Shown here: piece by piece, positions 11,532 through 21,123 of the stretch
Layout: every line of letters starts with the position of its first letter
Numbering within the stretch: the stretch's first letter is position 1
DNA from: an uncultured Clostridia bacterium
Lineage (GTDB): Bacteria; Bacillota; Clostridia; TANB77; UBA1234
Assembly (NCBI GenBank): GCA_947588905.1
Contig: CANQBB010000008.1
Location: 1-45,439, forward strand
DNA: 45,439 bases
Direction: 5' to 3'
Position numbers and translations under genes: made by a program
The notes under the pieces: model-generated
What the model saw: only the letters and a program-made list of their open reading frames with translations
Database searches by the model: none
What the model was told of the DNA's origin: nothing

Positions 11532-14500
11532 ATGAAAAAAATATCTTTAATATTTTGTATAGCAATAATATTTATTGTAGTATTATTTGCTGGAATGGAT
11601 GGTGTATCTTTAGCAACTGGAGAAGAATTTGAAGTAAATGGTGTTTTTTCAGAAATTATAGCAAGGGCAACAAAGGGGTCAATAACAATAAACGTAACAG
11701 GTCAAACAGAACCTACAATGACAATACCAACTATGGCAATATCTCAAAGTGAAATTCAGGCTATATTAAGAGAACATGGTATTGAAGATGGAGCTGTTAA
11801 GTTTGGAGAAAATGGAAAAATGCAACTTACAGTTGGAGGAAAAACATATGAAAAAACAGTTTCTCTTGGAATAGACTCAGAACATGTTATGGCTCCTGAT
11901 GGTGCATATAGAGAAGTAATAGGGAGCCAAGGAGTAATAACGGAAGCAATACAAGCATCAGAGTCAAGAGCGATAGATATGTATAATGAAAAAAATGGAA
12001 CAAATGAAGATGAAATAGAATATTTTACATTTGGTTTCCTTGAATTAGAACAACAGCGTAGTATGAATCCTCAAGATAGGGTATCTTTCTCAGATGGAGG
12101 TAGAACAGGAAGTTTCTTCATTTCAGATGAAGTTTCTAATCAATATGATCTTGCTCCAAACTTGGGAACGGTTGAAGCAGAAGAAACAATTAATGTAGTA
12201 GTAGATTCTAGTGGAAATGTTGTTGAAAATAATGGAGATGCTGTAGTTCCAAATAATTATTTTTTAAGTGAAGACGAAGGAACAGTATCAGAGGTTCCAT
12301 TTGACGAAACGACTAAAAGCTTTAACTTTACTCCAGCTGTAACAGGTAATTATATTGTTGAACTTAGAGATGAAAGTGGAACAGTATGTGAGACTGAAAT
12401 CATTTGCCCATCTATGGGAAATGCAAATGTTGCACTTGCATCTAATGCAGCACATTTGGAGCAAGGACGACAATATGTAGTAACTCCTCCTGATGATGGA
12501 AAAACATATACATTAGTTGTAAACTTTTATGAAAAAAATATGATAGATGATCCATCACATACTGTTGATTCAGCGGAGGTTGAAAAAGAAAAAGCAAAAT
12601 CTGCTTTTGAAGAAATTGAAAAAATAATGTCCGAGTTTGTTATGAGCTTGGCAAAAGTATTGAATTGGGCTGTTTCAAAGGCCTTTGGTAGAACACTTAC
12701 GATAGATAATATTGTTTTTATAGACAAAAATGGAGGAAATTTTGAAGATGTAAGACTAACATTTTTCGAATCAGAAAATGAGGATCCAGAACTTTCAGCT
12801 AAATCTCCAGTTGTTGAATTATTAAAGCCTGCAATAAATGAATGGTACAATATATTTCAAAATGTAGCATTAGTAGGCTACATGATAGTTTTAGTTTATA
12901 TTGGAATAAAAATGTTATTAAACTCAACTACTCCAGAAAAAATGGCATCGTATAAACAAACGTTTTTTACTTGGGTAACAGGAGTCGCAATATTATTGTT
13001 TATGCCATTTTATATGAAATATGCAATATTACTAAATGAAGCCTTTGTTATACAAATTAGTAATATGCGTTCTGATGAAGCAAGAAAAGGTGCTATATCT
13101 ACTTCTGTAGTTATGGATGATGCAACAACGTATTTAAATGCAACATTTGAAAACGATGAAGAGAGATCTAGTGTTATAAATTTTGAGGGTAATGATTATA
13201 TGTCTAAGGTTGGAAAAATGGCAGAACAATCCAAAAAACTTGGTGTAAGCTTGGCATATATGATAATGACATGGCAACTTATAATGATTATAATATATTA
13301 TTATAAAAGAGTATTTATAACAGCATTCTTAATAATGATTTTCCCTCTTGTTGCACTTACATATGTTTGGGATAAATTAAATGATAATAAATCACAGGCC
13401 CTTTCAATATGGATTCATGAATTTAGTATTGGGGTATTTATGCAATCTTTTCATGCTATAGTATTTGTATTTGTGACTAATACTATATATTCAACATTAA
13501 AAAATGATTCGGCAGATTTTATTTTGCTTATGATTGCAGCTTCGTTTATGTTTGCGGGAGAAGAAATTTTAAAACAGATATTTAATGGTGGAGGACCACC
13601 TCCTGAAGCATATGGAAGTGTAGCACAAACTGCAGGAAAAATTGCTGCTGTTGGAGGTATTGCAACAAGAGTAACAACAAGAACTGTAAATAATCTAGTT
13701 GGTAAAAATGGATTCGTTAGAACTACTGTAAGATCTATGCAAGATGCTCGTAAAAATGGGCTAATTAAAAGGAATTTTAATACATTATCTACACCACCTA
13801 GAACAGGACGTGTAAACGCATTATTACCTGCTGATACATCGATACCTATTACTCCTGATATGCAAAAAGCAGCTGAAACAGTTGAAACTCTTAATCATAT
13901 GGATAGACACTCTGCAGAAGATGTTGCAAAGGCAATAAATGATTATCATGATTTAAAAGGAAAACTTAATTTAATGGATCCTAATACAAGAAAAACTGTT
14001 GAAGCTATATTAGGAAAGAGTCATTTTAATGATGCACAAATAGATAGACTTGATAAAGGTATGATAAATGCAGCAGTTATGGCAAGCAGTGGTTCTTACA
14101 CAACTAAACAAATAATGCAAACATTAAAACTTGAAGTTGACATTGCTTTCCCAGAAGAAACAGAAAGAGAGAAAAAAGTTGTTACAGATAAGATACTTAG
14201 AGCTGCTCTTATAAACATGAGAGAATATGGAGCATCTAGGGGTCAAACAAGAGAAAGTTTAGAAAATGAATGGGACAACAAAATCGATCAAATGAGGGAT
14301 ATCAATGATAATATAAAATTTGCTAGAGATGGATTATCACCAGATGAAAGAATAAGAGGAAGAGCTAATGTAATTGAATCACAAATGAGAAAATCAATAA
14401 GAGGATATGATCAACTAAGTGGAGAACAAAAAAATACATTAAAACGATTTGCTATGGCTGTAGCAGTATCAAAAGATGTTAAAGAATATGAAGATGGAAA

Positions 14501-16037
14501 CGATGCAAATGCTGAAGATAAGTTTAATAATGCACAAGCGGAAATACAAACAATTTTGCAAGATGAAGAATATGCTTTTGCTAGAACAGAACTAAACGAT
14601 GTAATACAAAAGAATCTTATGACTAATGCATCTGAAAGAGTTAGTGAAAGTAGAACTAGAAAAGAACGCAAAGAAAAAGCTATTCAAAATAGGGTAGATG
14701 GCTTATTAAATCAAGTAAAAAGTAACTTCGAATCACAAGTTCAAACAAATGAAGCTACTGGTGAAGAATATATTGAAGTTGAAGGGCAGAATTTGAGAGT
14801 TGATGTATTAAAAGAATGTGCTCGTGATATTTCAAAATTAGAACAATTAAATACAGAAATGTTTAGTGAATATGATGCATATAAAGCTGTTACTGATTTA
14901 GAACAAAGTATTAGAGGTGAAAAAGCAGCAGAGGCAAATGCATTATTGAGATTATCTAACATTGAAAAAGACATTGATACACTTAAATATATGCTAGCTA
15001 AAAAGATTGCAAGTGAATCTGGTGACTATGCAACTAGATTAGGAAATAATAGTAATTTAGAAGAAGCAATGAATTGGGCACAGCAAGAAGTAGCAAGAAT
15101 GGAACAAAGAGCATTTAATGAAAAGGTAAATGCAGATCCAGTAGTGTTAATTTATGATATATTAGCAGCTGCAAATGGTAAAAAATCAGGTTCTGGTAGA
15201 AAAAATATTGATACTTTGGAAAGCTTATTTGGAAATGTTTCTTCTTCTGATGGTGCATCATCAATAATTGATGATAAACATCTTTCAGCAAGGTCACAAA
15301 ATCAAAGAGAAAGAATGGCGGCACAAGATTTTGCACGAGATGCTCTTAGAGAACTAGGTGTAGAAGAAATTAAGGAAGAAGAAGCAACATACAATGGTTA
15401 TACTCGTAAAGAAATAGAAGATTTAGAAAAATCTAACAAGAGAAATGCAAGAGGAAATGTTGCAGGTGCTTTAAGTGATGTAGTTTTAGGAGGTGTAGGA
15501 GCTGTTGTTGGTACTACAGTAGGTATGGCCTTTACAGATGATGGAATACCATTGGGAGAAGCAGCAACAGGAGCAGTATCAGGATTAAGTGTAGCAAATT
15601 TTGTTACAGATTCGGTTATTACTAAAGTAGGCGGTGCTGGCGCAAATAAAAAAATAGGTAAAATTGAAGATAAAGTAGCAAAACGACTAAAGACTGAAGA
15701 AACAGAAAGATTAAAAGCAAGACAAGCTTTTGCTGATGCTGAATATGCGTCAAGAGGTAAAGCTGATACATATTTAGAGTTAAAACTTGCAACAGCAAGA
15801 TTATATATATCAGCAGATGAAGACTTGTGTGCAACTGTATACGTACAAGCTGAGAATGCAGAATACGTAGCTGTTGGAGAAACACCTTCTTTCTCATGGC
15901 AACCATTTCAAGAGCAAGTTAATTATGTATTTAGAGATAATGATCCAAACAAATCTCGTAATTTATATGTATATGTAAAAGATAATTCTGGTAATATAAA
16001 AAGATCAGTTATACGAAATGTAAAACTTGATAATTAA
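11532..16037 (+). CDS. VirB6/TrbL-like polytopic membrane protein, paralog 5, giant charged extension plus C-terminal beta-rich domain
   Basis: LTIDNIVFIDK, LVYIGIKMLLNSTTPEKMASYKQ, FMQSFHAIVFV; 1501 aa; RBS AAGGAGG. Confidence 0.75.
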   Translation: MKKISLIFCIAIIFIVVLFAGMDGVSLATGEEFEVNGVFSEIIARATKGSITINVTGQTEPTMTIPTMAISQSEIQAILREHGIEDGAVKFGENGKMQLTVGGKTYEKTVSLGIDSEHVMAPDGAYREVIGSQGVITEAIQASESRAIDMYNEKNGTNEDEIEYFTFGFLELEQQRSMNPQDRVSFSDGGRTGSFFISDEVSNQYDLAPNLGTVEAEETINVVVDSSGNVVENNGDAVVPNNYFLSEDEGTVSEVPFDETTKSFNFTPAVTGNYIVELRDESGTVCETEIICPSMGNANVALASNAAHLEQGRQYVVTPPDDGKTYTLVVNFYEKNMIDDPSHTVDSAEVEKEKAKSAFEEIEKIMSEFVMSLAKVLNWAVSKAFGRTLTIDNIVFIDKNGGNFEDVRLTFFESENEDPELSAKSPVVELLKPAINEWYNIFQNVALVGYMIVLVYIGIKMLLNSTTPEKMASYKQTFFTWVTGVAILLFMPFYMKYAILLNEAFVIQISNMRSDEARKGAISTSVVMDDATTYLNATFENDEERSSVINFEGNDYMSKVGKMAEQSKKLGVSLAYMIMTWQLIMIIIYYYKRVFITAFLIMIFPLVALTYVWDKLNDNKSQALSIWIHEFSIGVFMQSFHAIVFVFVTNTIYSTLKNDSADFILLMIAASFMFAGEEILKQIFNGGGPPPEAYGSVAQTAGKIAAVGGIATRVTTRTVNNLVGKNGFVRTTVRSMQDARKNGLIKRNFNTLSTPPRTGRVNALLPADTSIPITPDMQKAAETVETLNHMDRHSAEDVAKAINDYHDLKGKLNLMDPNTRKTVEAILGKSHFNDAQIDRLDKGMINAAVMASSGSYTTKQIMQTLKLEVDIAFPEETEREKKVVTDKILRAALINMREYGASRGQTRESLENEWDNKIDQMRDINDNIKFARDGLSPDERIRGRANVIESQMRKSIRGYDQLSGEQKNTLKRFAMAVAVSKDVKEYEDGNDANAEDKFNNAQAEIQTILQDEEYAFARTELNDVIQKNLMTNASERVSESRTRKERKEKAIQNRVDGLLNQVKSNFESQVQTNEATGEEYIEVEGQNLRVDVLKECARDISKLEQLNTEMFSEYDAYKAVTDLEQSIRGEKAAEANALLRLSNIEKDIDTLKYMLAKKIASESGDYATRLGNNSNLEEAMNWAQQEVARMEQRAFNEKVNADPVVLIYDILAAANGKKSGSGRKNIDTLESLFGNVSSSDGASSIIDDKHLSARSQNQRERMAAQDFARDALRELGVEEIKEEEATYNGYTRKEIEDLEKSNKRNARGNVAGALSDVVLGGVGAVVGTTVGMAFTDDGIPLGEAATGAVSGLSVANFVTDSVITKVGGAGANKKIGKIEDKVAKRLKTEETERLKARQAFADAEYASRGKADTYLELKLATARLYISADEDLCATVYVQAENAEYVAVGETPSFSWQPFQEQVNYVFRDNDPNKSRNLYVYVKDNSGNIKRSVIRNVKLDN

Positions 16038-16046
16038 ATGAAAGTG

Positions 16047-16079
16047 ATATGGGGCGTAAAAGTTTTACAGCCCCATTTT
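16047..16079 (+). terminator. Rho-independent terminator of the T4SS-like operon
   Basis: ATGGGGCGTAAAA / TTTTACAGCCCCAT stem (one bulge) followed by TTTTT. Confidence 0.75.
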
Positions 16080-16147
16080 TGTATGCATAAAACACACATA
16101 TCGACAAAATCGGGAAAATATGCTAAAATCTGTTTGAGGTGAAAAAT

Positions 16148-17206
16148 ATGTCTAATGATTTAAATAAAATAGCCTTAATGTCAGGAAAATTAAATGGAAC
16201 TAAAACATTGAAAAATGTTTTAAGTGAAAAAGAAAATCCTGATGATATAGAAAAGTTTTTACTACAATTTATAAATTTAAAACTTGAATATAATACAGAT
16301 AATGAAGTTATATATATAAATGATGATCAAGAATTCGAAGAACATATTAAAAATATTTTAATGAGTCAATATGTAAGCTTGTATCCTAATAATACATTAA
16401 CAAGAATATATGTTACAACAGATAATAAAAAAACATATATAATGCGTTTAAATAAATTAAGTAGTAATAATATAGCAAAGTTCATCTCAATGGAACAACC
16501 AATAAAATTTTCTTTAAGTTCATTTAACTTTATAAAATGGTGTGTTTCAAAAAAAATAGACATGAGAAATATATATGATATACCAACCTATATAAAAATT
16601 TTAACAAATGAAGTAGATCCTTTTAAAACTATAAATGAATATATAAAAGAATATTCTGATTATCTGCTTAAAGATGAAGATAATGAAACAAATGGAATCA
16701 TAATAGGAAACTTTATATATGAATTTGGAAAATTTTTGCGTGATAATACTATAAAATTTGAAATAGATACAGTTTGCAAACTTATAAATGAGAATAGTTA
16801 TTATGAAGCTGTTTTAACAAATGAAAAAGATAATTGTATAATAAAGTTTTCATATACAAATTTAAAGCAAGCAATAGATGGTATTATAAAGGAAAAAGAA
16901 AAAGAATTTGCAGATAAAGAATATATAATATCACCGCTTGGGAGAATAGCTATCAAATTTGGGCATAAAACTAATGAGCTAATAGAAGAATTATATTATG
17001 AAGATATATCAATTACAATTCTTAATGAACTATATAATAACAATATTCATGTAAAATTTACTGAAGATGAAGTTTATGAAGTAAAATGTAAATATAAAAA
17101 TTTGAATAATGTGTTTTCACTTATAATAGCTATTTTAAATGATATATTTTACACGACGTTTAAGCAAACGTTTGAAGCAGATATTCATTGCGAGGTGAAA
17201 GAATAG
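16148..17206 (+). CDS. Hypothetical protein (352 aa)
   Basis: Long ORF; ATG after GAGGTGAAAAAT; no family recognised. Confidence 0.7.
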   Translation: MSNDLNKIALMSGKLNGTKTLKNVLSEKENPDDIEKFLLQFINLKLEYNTDNEVIYINDDQEFEEHIKNILMSQYVSLYPNNTLTRIYVTTDNKKTYIMRLNKLSSNNIAKFISMEQPIKFSLSSFNFIKWCVSKKIDMRNIYDIPTYIKILTNEVDPFKTINEYIKEYSDYLLKDEDNETNGIIIGNFIYEFGKFLRDNTIKFEIDTVCKLINENSYYEAVLTNEKDNCIIKFSYTNLKQAIDGIIKEKEKEFADKEYIISPLGRIAIKFGHKTNELIEELYYEDISITILNELYNNNIHVKFTEDEVYEVKCKYKNLNNVFSLIIAILNDIFYTTFKQTFEADIHCEVKE

Positions 17207-17948
17207 TTGAGAAATATTAAATTAACAATAGAATATGATGGCAAAAATTTTGCTGGTTGGCAAGCTCAACCAAATGAAGAAAGCATACAGGGAGAAATTT
17301 TATCAGCAATAAAGGCAGTAATAGGAGAAGACGTTGAACTAAATGCTTCTGGCAGAACAGATGCAGGTGTACATGCAATTCGGACAGGTAGCAAATTTTC
17401 ATACCAATACTACTATTGAAACCAATAAAATACCATATGCTATAAATTCAAAATTAAAAAAGAGCATTGTGATAAAAAAAGCTGAAGAAGTTGATGAGAG
17501 ATTTCATGCTAGATATAATTGCAAAGGCAAAACTTATAGATATATTATAAATAATGATGAGTTCCCATCTGCTTTAGATAGATATAGAGAGTTTCATATG
17601 CCATTTAAATTAGATATAGAAAAAATGAAAAAAGCACTTAAACATTTTGAAGGCACACATGACTTTAAAGGGTTCATGTCATCTGGAGGAAACAAAAAGA
17701 AAACAACAGTTAGGACTCTAACTAAGTGCAAACTAAAAGAAAAAGATAATAAAATTATTATAGAATTATCTGGGGACGGATTTTTATATAATATGGTTAG
17801 AATAATATGTGGGACAGTTGTAGATGTTGGATTGGGAAAAATAAATGAAAGAGATATACCTAATATAATAGAAAGTTGCGATAGAACAAAAGCAGGAAAA
17901 ACTTTGCCACCGCACGGACTTTACTTAGTAGAAGTTAGATATGAATAA
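17207..17948 (+). CDS. truA: tRNA pseudouridine(38-40) synthase TruA, requires +1 frameshift at 17378-17384
   Basis: 0-frame gives MRNIKLTIEYDGKNFAGWQAQPN...GRTDAGVHAI; +1 frame gives GQVANFHTN...LPPHGLYLVEVRYE. Joined length is about 246 aa, typical of TruA. Confidence 0.9.
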
Positions 17949-17955
17949 TAATTTA

Positions 17956-17989
17956 AAAATGCAAGTAGGTAATACCTACTTGCATTTTT
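17956..17989 (+). terminator. Terminator after truA
   Basis: ATGCAAGTAGGTA A TACCTACTTGCAT TTTTTT. Confidence 0.75.
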
Positions 17990-18586
17990 TTAGACTATTT
18001 CTTGAGATATAATTTGATATTTTATATAATTATTATTTTCTACAAATTTTAATTTTGTTATAAAAGTATTTTCAGCAGTAGTTTCACCATCTATTGTTTT
18101 GTTAGCTGTACATTCAATAGTATAGATATCATCGCTTTTATAAACATGATTTATATTAGAAATTTTGTAAAGAGAATTATCACCAAGAGGAACGAAATAA
18201 TAATAATCATTTTCACTATCATATCTATAAATAAAATCTTCAATTTGAATAGGTGCTTCTATAGTAATATCAGTTAGGTCTTTAATTATTTTGTGTATAT
18301 CTGCAGTACTAACAAATTCAATATAATCTCCACTTTCAGTTTCACTCTTATAACCTAGTTTATCTGCTAATAACATAGATACTTCAAGTAAACTTGATTC
18401 TGAAAAATTAGAAGGTGCAAAGTTTTTAAAGTTTAATAAAACTTCAAGATTAGAATTATCTACTATATCTTGTATTTCGGCATTATCTTTAATTTCATCA
18501 TTATTATTTAGTATAAAAAAGCAAGATAAGCCAATAATTATTGATAAGACTACAACTGCTAAAATAATTACAACATTTTTTTTCAT
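17990..18586 (-). CDS. Hypothetical membrane-anchored protein
   Basis: MKKNVVIILAVVVLSIIIGLSCFFILNNND N-terminal TM segment; start chosen inside the 18634 ORF. Confidence 0.6.
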   Translation of the reverse strand: MKKNVVIILAVVVLSIIIGLSCFFILNNNDEIKDNAEIQDIVDNSNLEVLLNFKNFAPSNFSESSLLEVSMLLADKLGYKSETESGDYIEFVSTADIHKIIKDLTDITIEAPIQIEDFIYRYDSENDYYYFVPLGDNSLYKISNINHVYKSDDIYTIECTANKTIDGETTAENTFITKLKFVENNNYIKYQIISQEIV

Positions 18587-18753
18587 TTCTTTCAACCTTT
18601 CTTTTGTGTAAATAAAATTGCGTGTATAAAACACAAGTCAATTTCAACAAAATAGCAATATACAATATATATATTAACTATTAAATCAAGTATATCATAA
18701 GAAAAAGTAAAAGTGTACAAATTTTTGTAAAATATATGATAATATCACATATA

Positions 18754-18782
18754 TTGAAAAAAAGAAAAATTCATGGTATAAT
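18754..18782 (+). promoter_or_regulatory. SigA-type promoter of ssrA
   Basis: TTGAAA, 17 nt, TATAAT, about 12 nt before the tmRNA 5' end. Confidence 0.7.
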
Positions 18783-18793
18783 AAAAAATACAT

Positions 18794-19146
18794 GGGGATG
18801 CAATGGTTTCGACGGAAACTTAGCAGCATAAATAGCGAGTGATGGATTTCTCGCTTGGCCATCTAAAAAATGCGAGAAGAAAAATAATTAACAACAATAA
18901 AGTTGCTATAGCTGCCTAATTGCAGCTACGTTTCATTTTAATGTGCCACTTGGTTAAAATGAAGCGTCAATTAAAGTGGAAACAAAGCTATCAAAGTTTT
19001 GAGGTAGTTGGTAATTTATGAAACTACTAAATATATTAACCTGTTTATCGGTGAATATATTTGGGAACTTAAATGATAAACTGCACTCGGAGAAGTTTAT
19101 GTGAAAGAGTCTTCGGACAGGAGTTCGATTCTCCTCATCTCCACCA
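18794..19146 (+). ncRNA. ssrA: tmRNA
   Basis: 5' GGGGATGCAATGGTTTCGACGG, 3' GGAGTTCGATTCTCCTCATCTCCACCA; acceptor stem pairs; tag ORF ends GTT GCT ATA GCT GCC TAA (VAIAA). Confidence 0.96.
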
Positions 19147-19150
19147 ACAT

Positions 19151-19184
19151 TAAAGATTTATGAATTTTTCATAAATCTTTTTTT
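19151..19184 (+). terminator. Terminator after ssrA
   Basis: AAAGATTTATGA ATTTT TCATAAATCTTTTTTT. Confidence 0.75.
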
Positions 19185-19382
19185 AAAATCGAAATAAATG
19201 TTGGAAAAATTATAAATTCATTATGTCATTTTTAAATGCTAATAAATTAAGTAAAATAGTTCTTCAAAATATAAAGAAAAAAGTTCTGCAAAGTCAAATT
19301 TCCGTAAATATTTTTCAAAAAAAACACTTCATTTATTATATTGTTTGTGATAAAATATAAACGAATATACGGAAAGTGAGGT

Positions 19383-20111
19383 TTGGATATGGGAAGAGAC
19401 AGAGTTTCACAAATAAAAGCCGTTTTTAATTATAGAAAAAAAGAAATAAAAAATAGAAAAAAAATACAAGTATTAGCAATATCTTTAATAATAATGATAA
19501 CAGCTACCTGCGGAATATATGTATATGCCAAAGGGACAGTAAATAGTTATAATGCAAAAGCTGAAACACTTTATTCTGGTTTAAATGATTTAGAATCGCA
19601 AAAAAATGAAATAGAAAGTCAAAAACAAGAACTTGAAAATCAAAAAGAAGAACTTTTATCAACAGCTGAGTTAATGGCTAAAAATAATCAGTCTTTGATT
19701 GAATCAAATATCAATTTGCAAAATACAGTTTTAAAGGCTGCAGCAACAGGAATCACACCGCAAAATTATGATTTATCCGAAAACGCAGATTCAGCAGTTG
19801 ACTATTCTAAATTAGAATATCTTGGAGAGTTTGAAGGTACTGCTTACACTCCAAGTGTAGATGAAACATCTGGAACAGGGCTTACTGCTTCAGGAAAGGT
19901 TATAGTGCCAGGAGTTTCTATTGCTGTAGACACGAATTATTGGAGTTTAGGAACAAAATTTTATATTGAAGGACTTGGTTATGTTGAAGCAATGGATACA
20001 GGTAGTGCAGTTAAAGGAAGAGAAAGATTTGACTATGCAGTTTTTGATAAAGACTTTGCAAAACAATTAGGAAGAAGAAAATGGAAAGTTTATTTAGTAA
20101 CGGAGGAATGA
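19383..20111 (+). CDS. 3D (Asp-Asp-Asp) domain protein with N-terminal TM and coiled coil
   Basis: FEGTAYTPSVDETSGTGLTASGKVIVPGVSIAVDT...VEAMDTGSAVKGRERFDYAV. Confidence 0.8.
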   Translation: MDMGRDRVSQIKAVFNYRKKEIKNRKKIQVLAISLIIMITATCGIYVYAKGTVNSYNAKAETLYSGLNDLESQKNEIESQKQELENQKEELLSTAELMAKNNQSLIESNINLQNTVLKAAATGITPQNYDLSENADSAVDYSKLEYLGEFEGTAYTPSVDETSGTGLTASGKVIVPGVSIAVDTNYWSLGTKFYIEGLGYVEAMDTGSAVKGRERFDYAVFDKDFAKQLGRRKWKVYLVTEE

Positions 20112-20137
20112 ATAGAAAAATAGGAGTGTGATATTAT

Positions 20138-21085
20138 ATGATGAAGATTTATAAAACAGTAGATCAACAGGGACTTTTTAGAGAAATTAACAATTTAGAA
20201 CGTGGTTGTTGGATAAATTTAGTATCACCGACGATGCAAGAAGTAAATACCTTGTGCCAATCAATAGGAGTGCAAGAAGATTTTATAAAATATGCTCTTG
20301 ACCAAGAAGAAAGAGCCAGAATAGATATCGAAGATGATCAAGTTTTAATTTTGGTTGATACACCAATTGTTGAAAAAGAAAATGAAAATGATGGTGTATT
20401 TTCTACAATTCCAGTAGGCTTAATTGTTGTGAGAGATGATTATTTTATAACAGTTAGTACAATGGAATTACCTATTATAAAAGAATTTATAGATTGTAAA
20501 GTTAAAGGATTTTATACATTTAAGAAAACTCGTTTTGTTTTACAATTTTTATATAAAGTTGCTACATACTATTTAACATACTTGAAATTTATAAATCGTG
20601 CTACAGATAAGACAGAAGAAAAACTTCAAAAATCACTTAGAAATGAAGAGCTTGTTAAAATGTTGGCTTTAGAAAAAAGTTTGGTATATTTTACTACTGC
20701 TTTAAAGTCAAATGAAATAGTGATGGAAAAACTAACGCGTACAAAAGTTTTAAAAATGTATGAAGAAGATGAAGATATATTAGAAGATGCTATTATTGAA
20801 AATAGACAAGCTATTGAAATGGGAACAATTTATAGAGATATTTTAAGTGGTACAATGGATGCTTATGCATCTGTAATTTCTAATAATTTAAATATTGTTA
20901 TGAAGCTACTTGCTTCAATAACAATTGTTATGGCGGTTCCTACAATTGTTTCTGGATTCTGGGGAATGAATGTAAAAGGACTTCCTTTTGCAAATAATCC
21001 ATTTGGATTTGCAATTGTTTTTGTTATTTCGATAGTTATTTCTATAATTGCTTTACTAATTTTAAAGAAAAAAGACATGTTATAA
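20138..21085 (+). CDS. CorA-like magnesium transporter
   Basis: C-terminal GFWGMNVKGLPF (GMN motif) and two TM helices. Confidence 0.88.
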   Translation: MMKIYKTVDQQGLFREINNLERGCWINLVSPTMQEVNTLCQSIGVQEDFIKYALDQEERARIDIEDDQVLILVDTPIVEKENENDGVFSTIPVGLIVVRDDYFITVSTMELPIIKEFIDCKVKGFYTFKKTRFVLQFLYKVATYYLTYLKFINRATDKTEEKLQKSLRNEELVKMLALEKSLVYFTTALKSNEIVMEKLTRTKVLKMYEEDEDILEDAIIENRQAIEMGTIYRDILSGTMDAYASVISNNLNIVMKLLASITIVMAVPTIVSGFWGMNVKGLPFANNPFGFAIVFVISIVISIIALLILKKKDML

Positions 21086-21123
21086 AAATATCCTATATAT
21101 AAAAATTAGGAGATGAACTGAAA

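Noticed and set aside
12527-12850. 107-aa minus-strand ORF, and similar antisense ORFs (815, 14411, 26160, 36664, 39535, 40942)
   Set aside because: Fully inside strongly coding plus-strand genes; no independent coding evidence.
1-16037. Complete integrative conjugative element
   Set aside because: No relaxase, integrase, coupling protein or att-like boundary visible in the window; left flank is truncated so this cannot be decided.
17343-17948. ORF-track call of a separate 201-aa protein starting at 17343
   Set aside because: Residues before GQVANF do not match TruA and the catalytic Asp would be lost; best read as the +1 continuation of truA.
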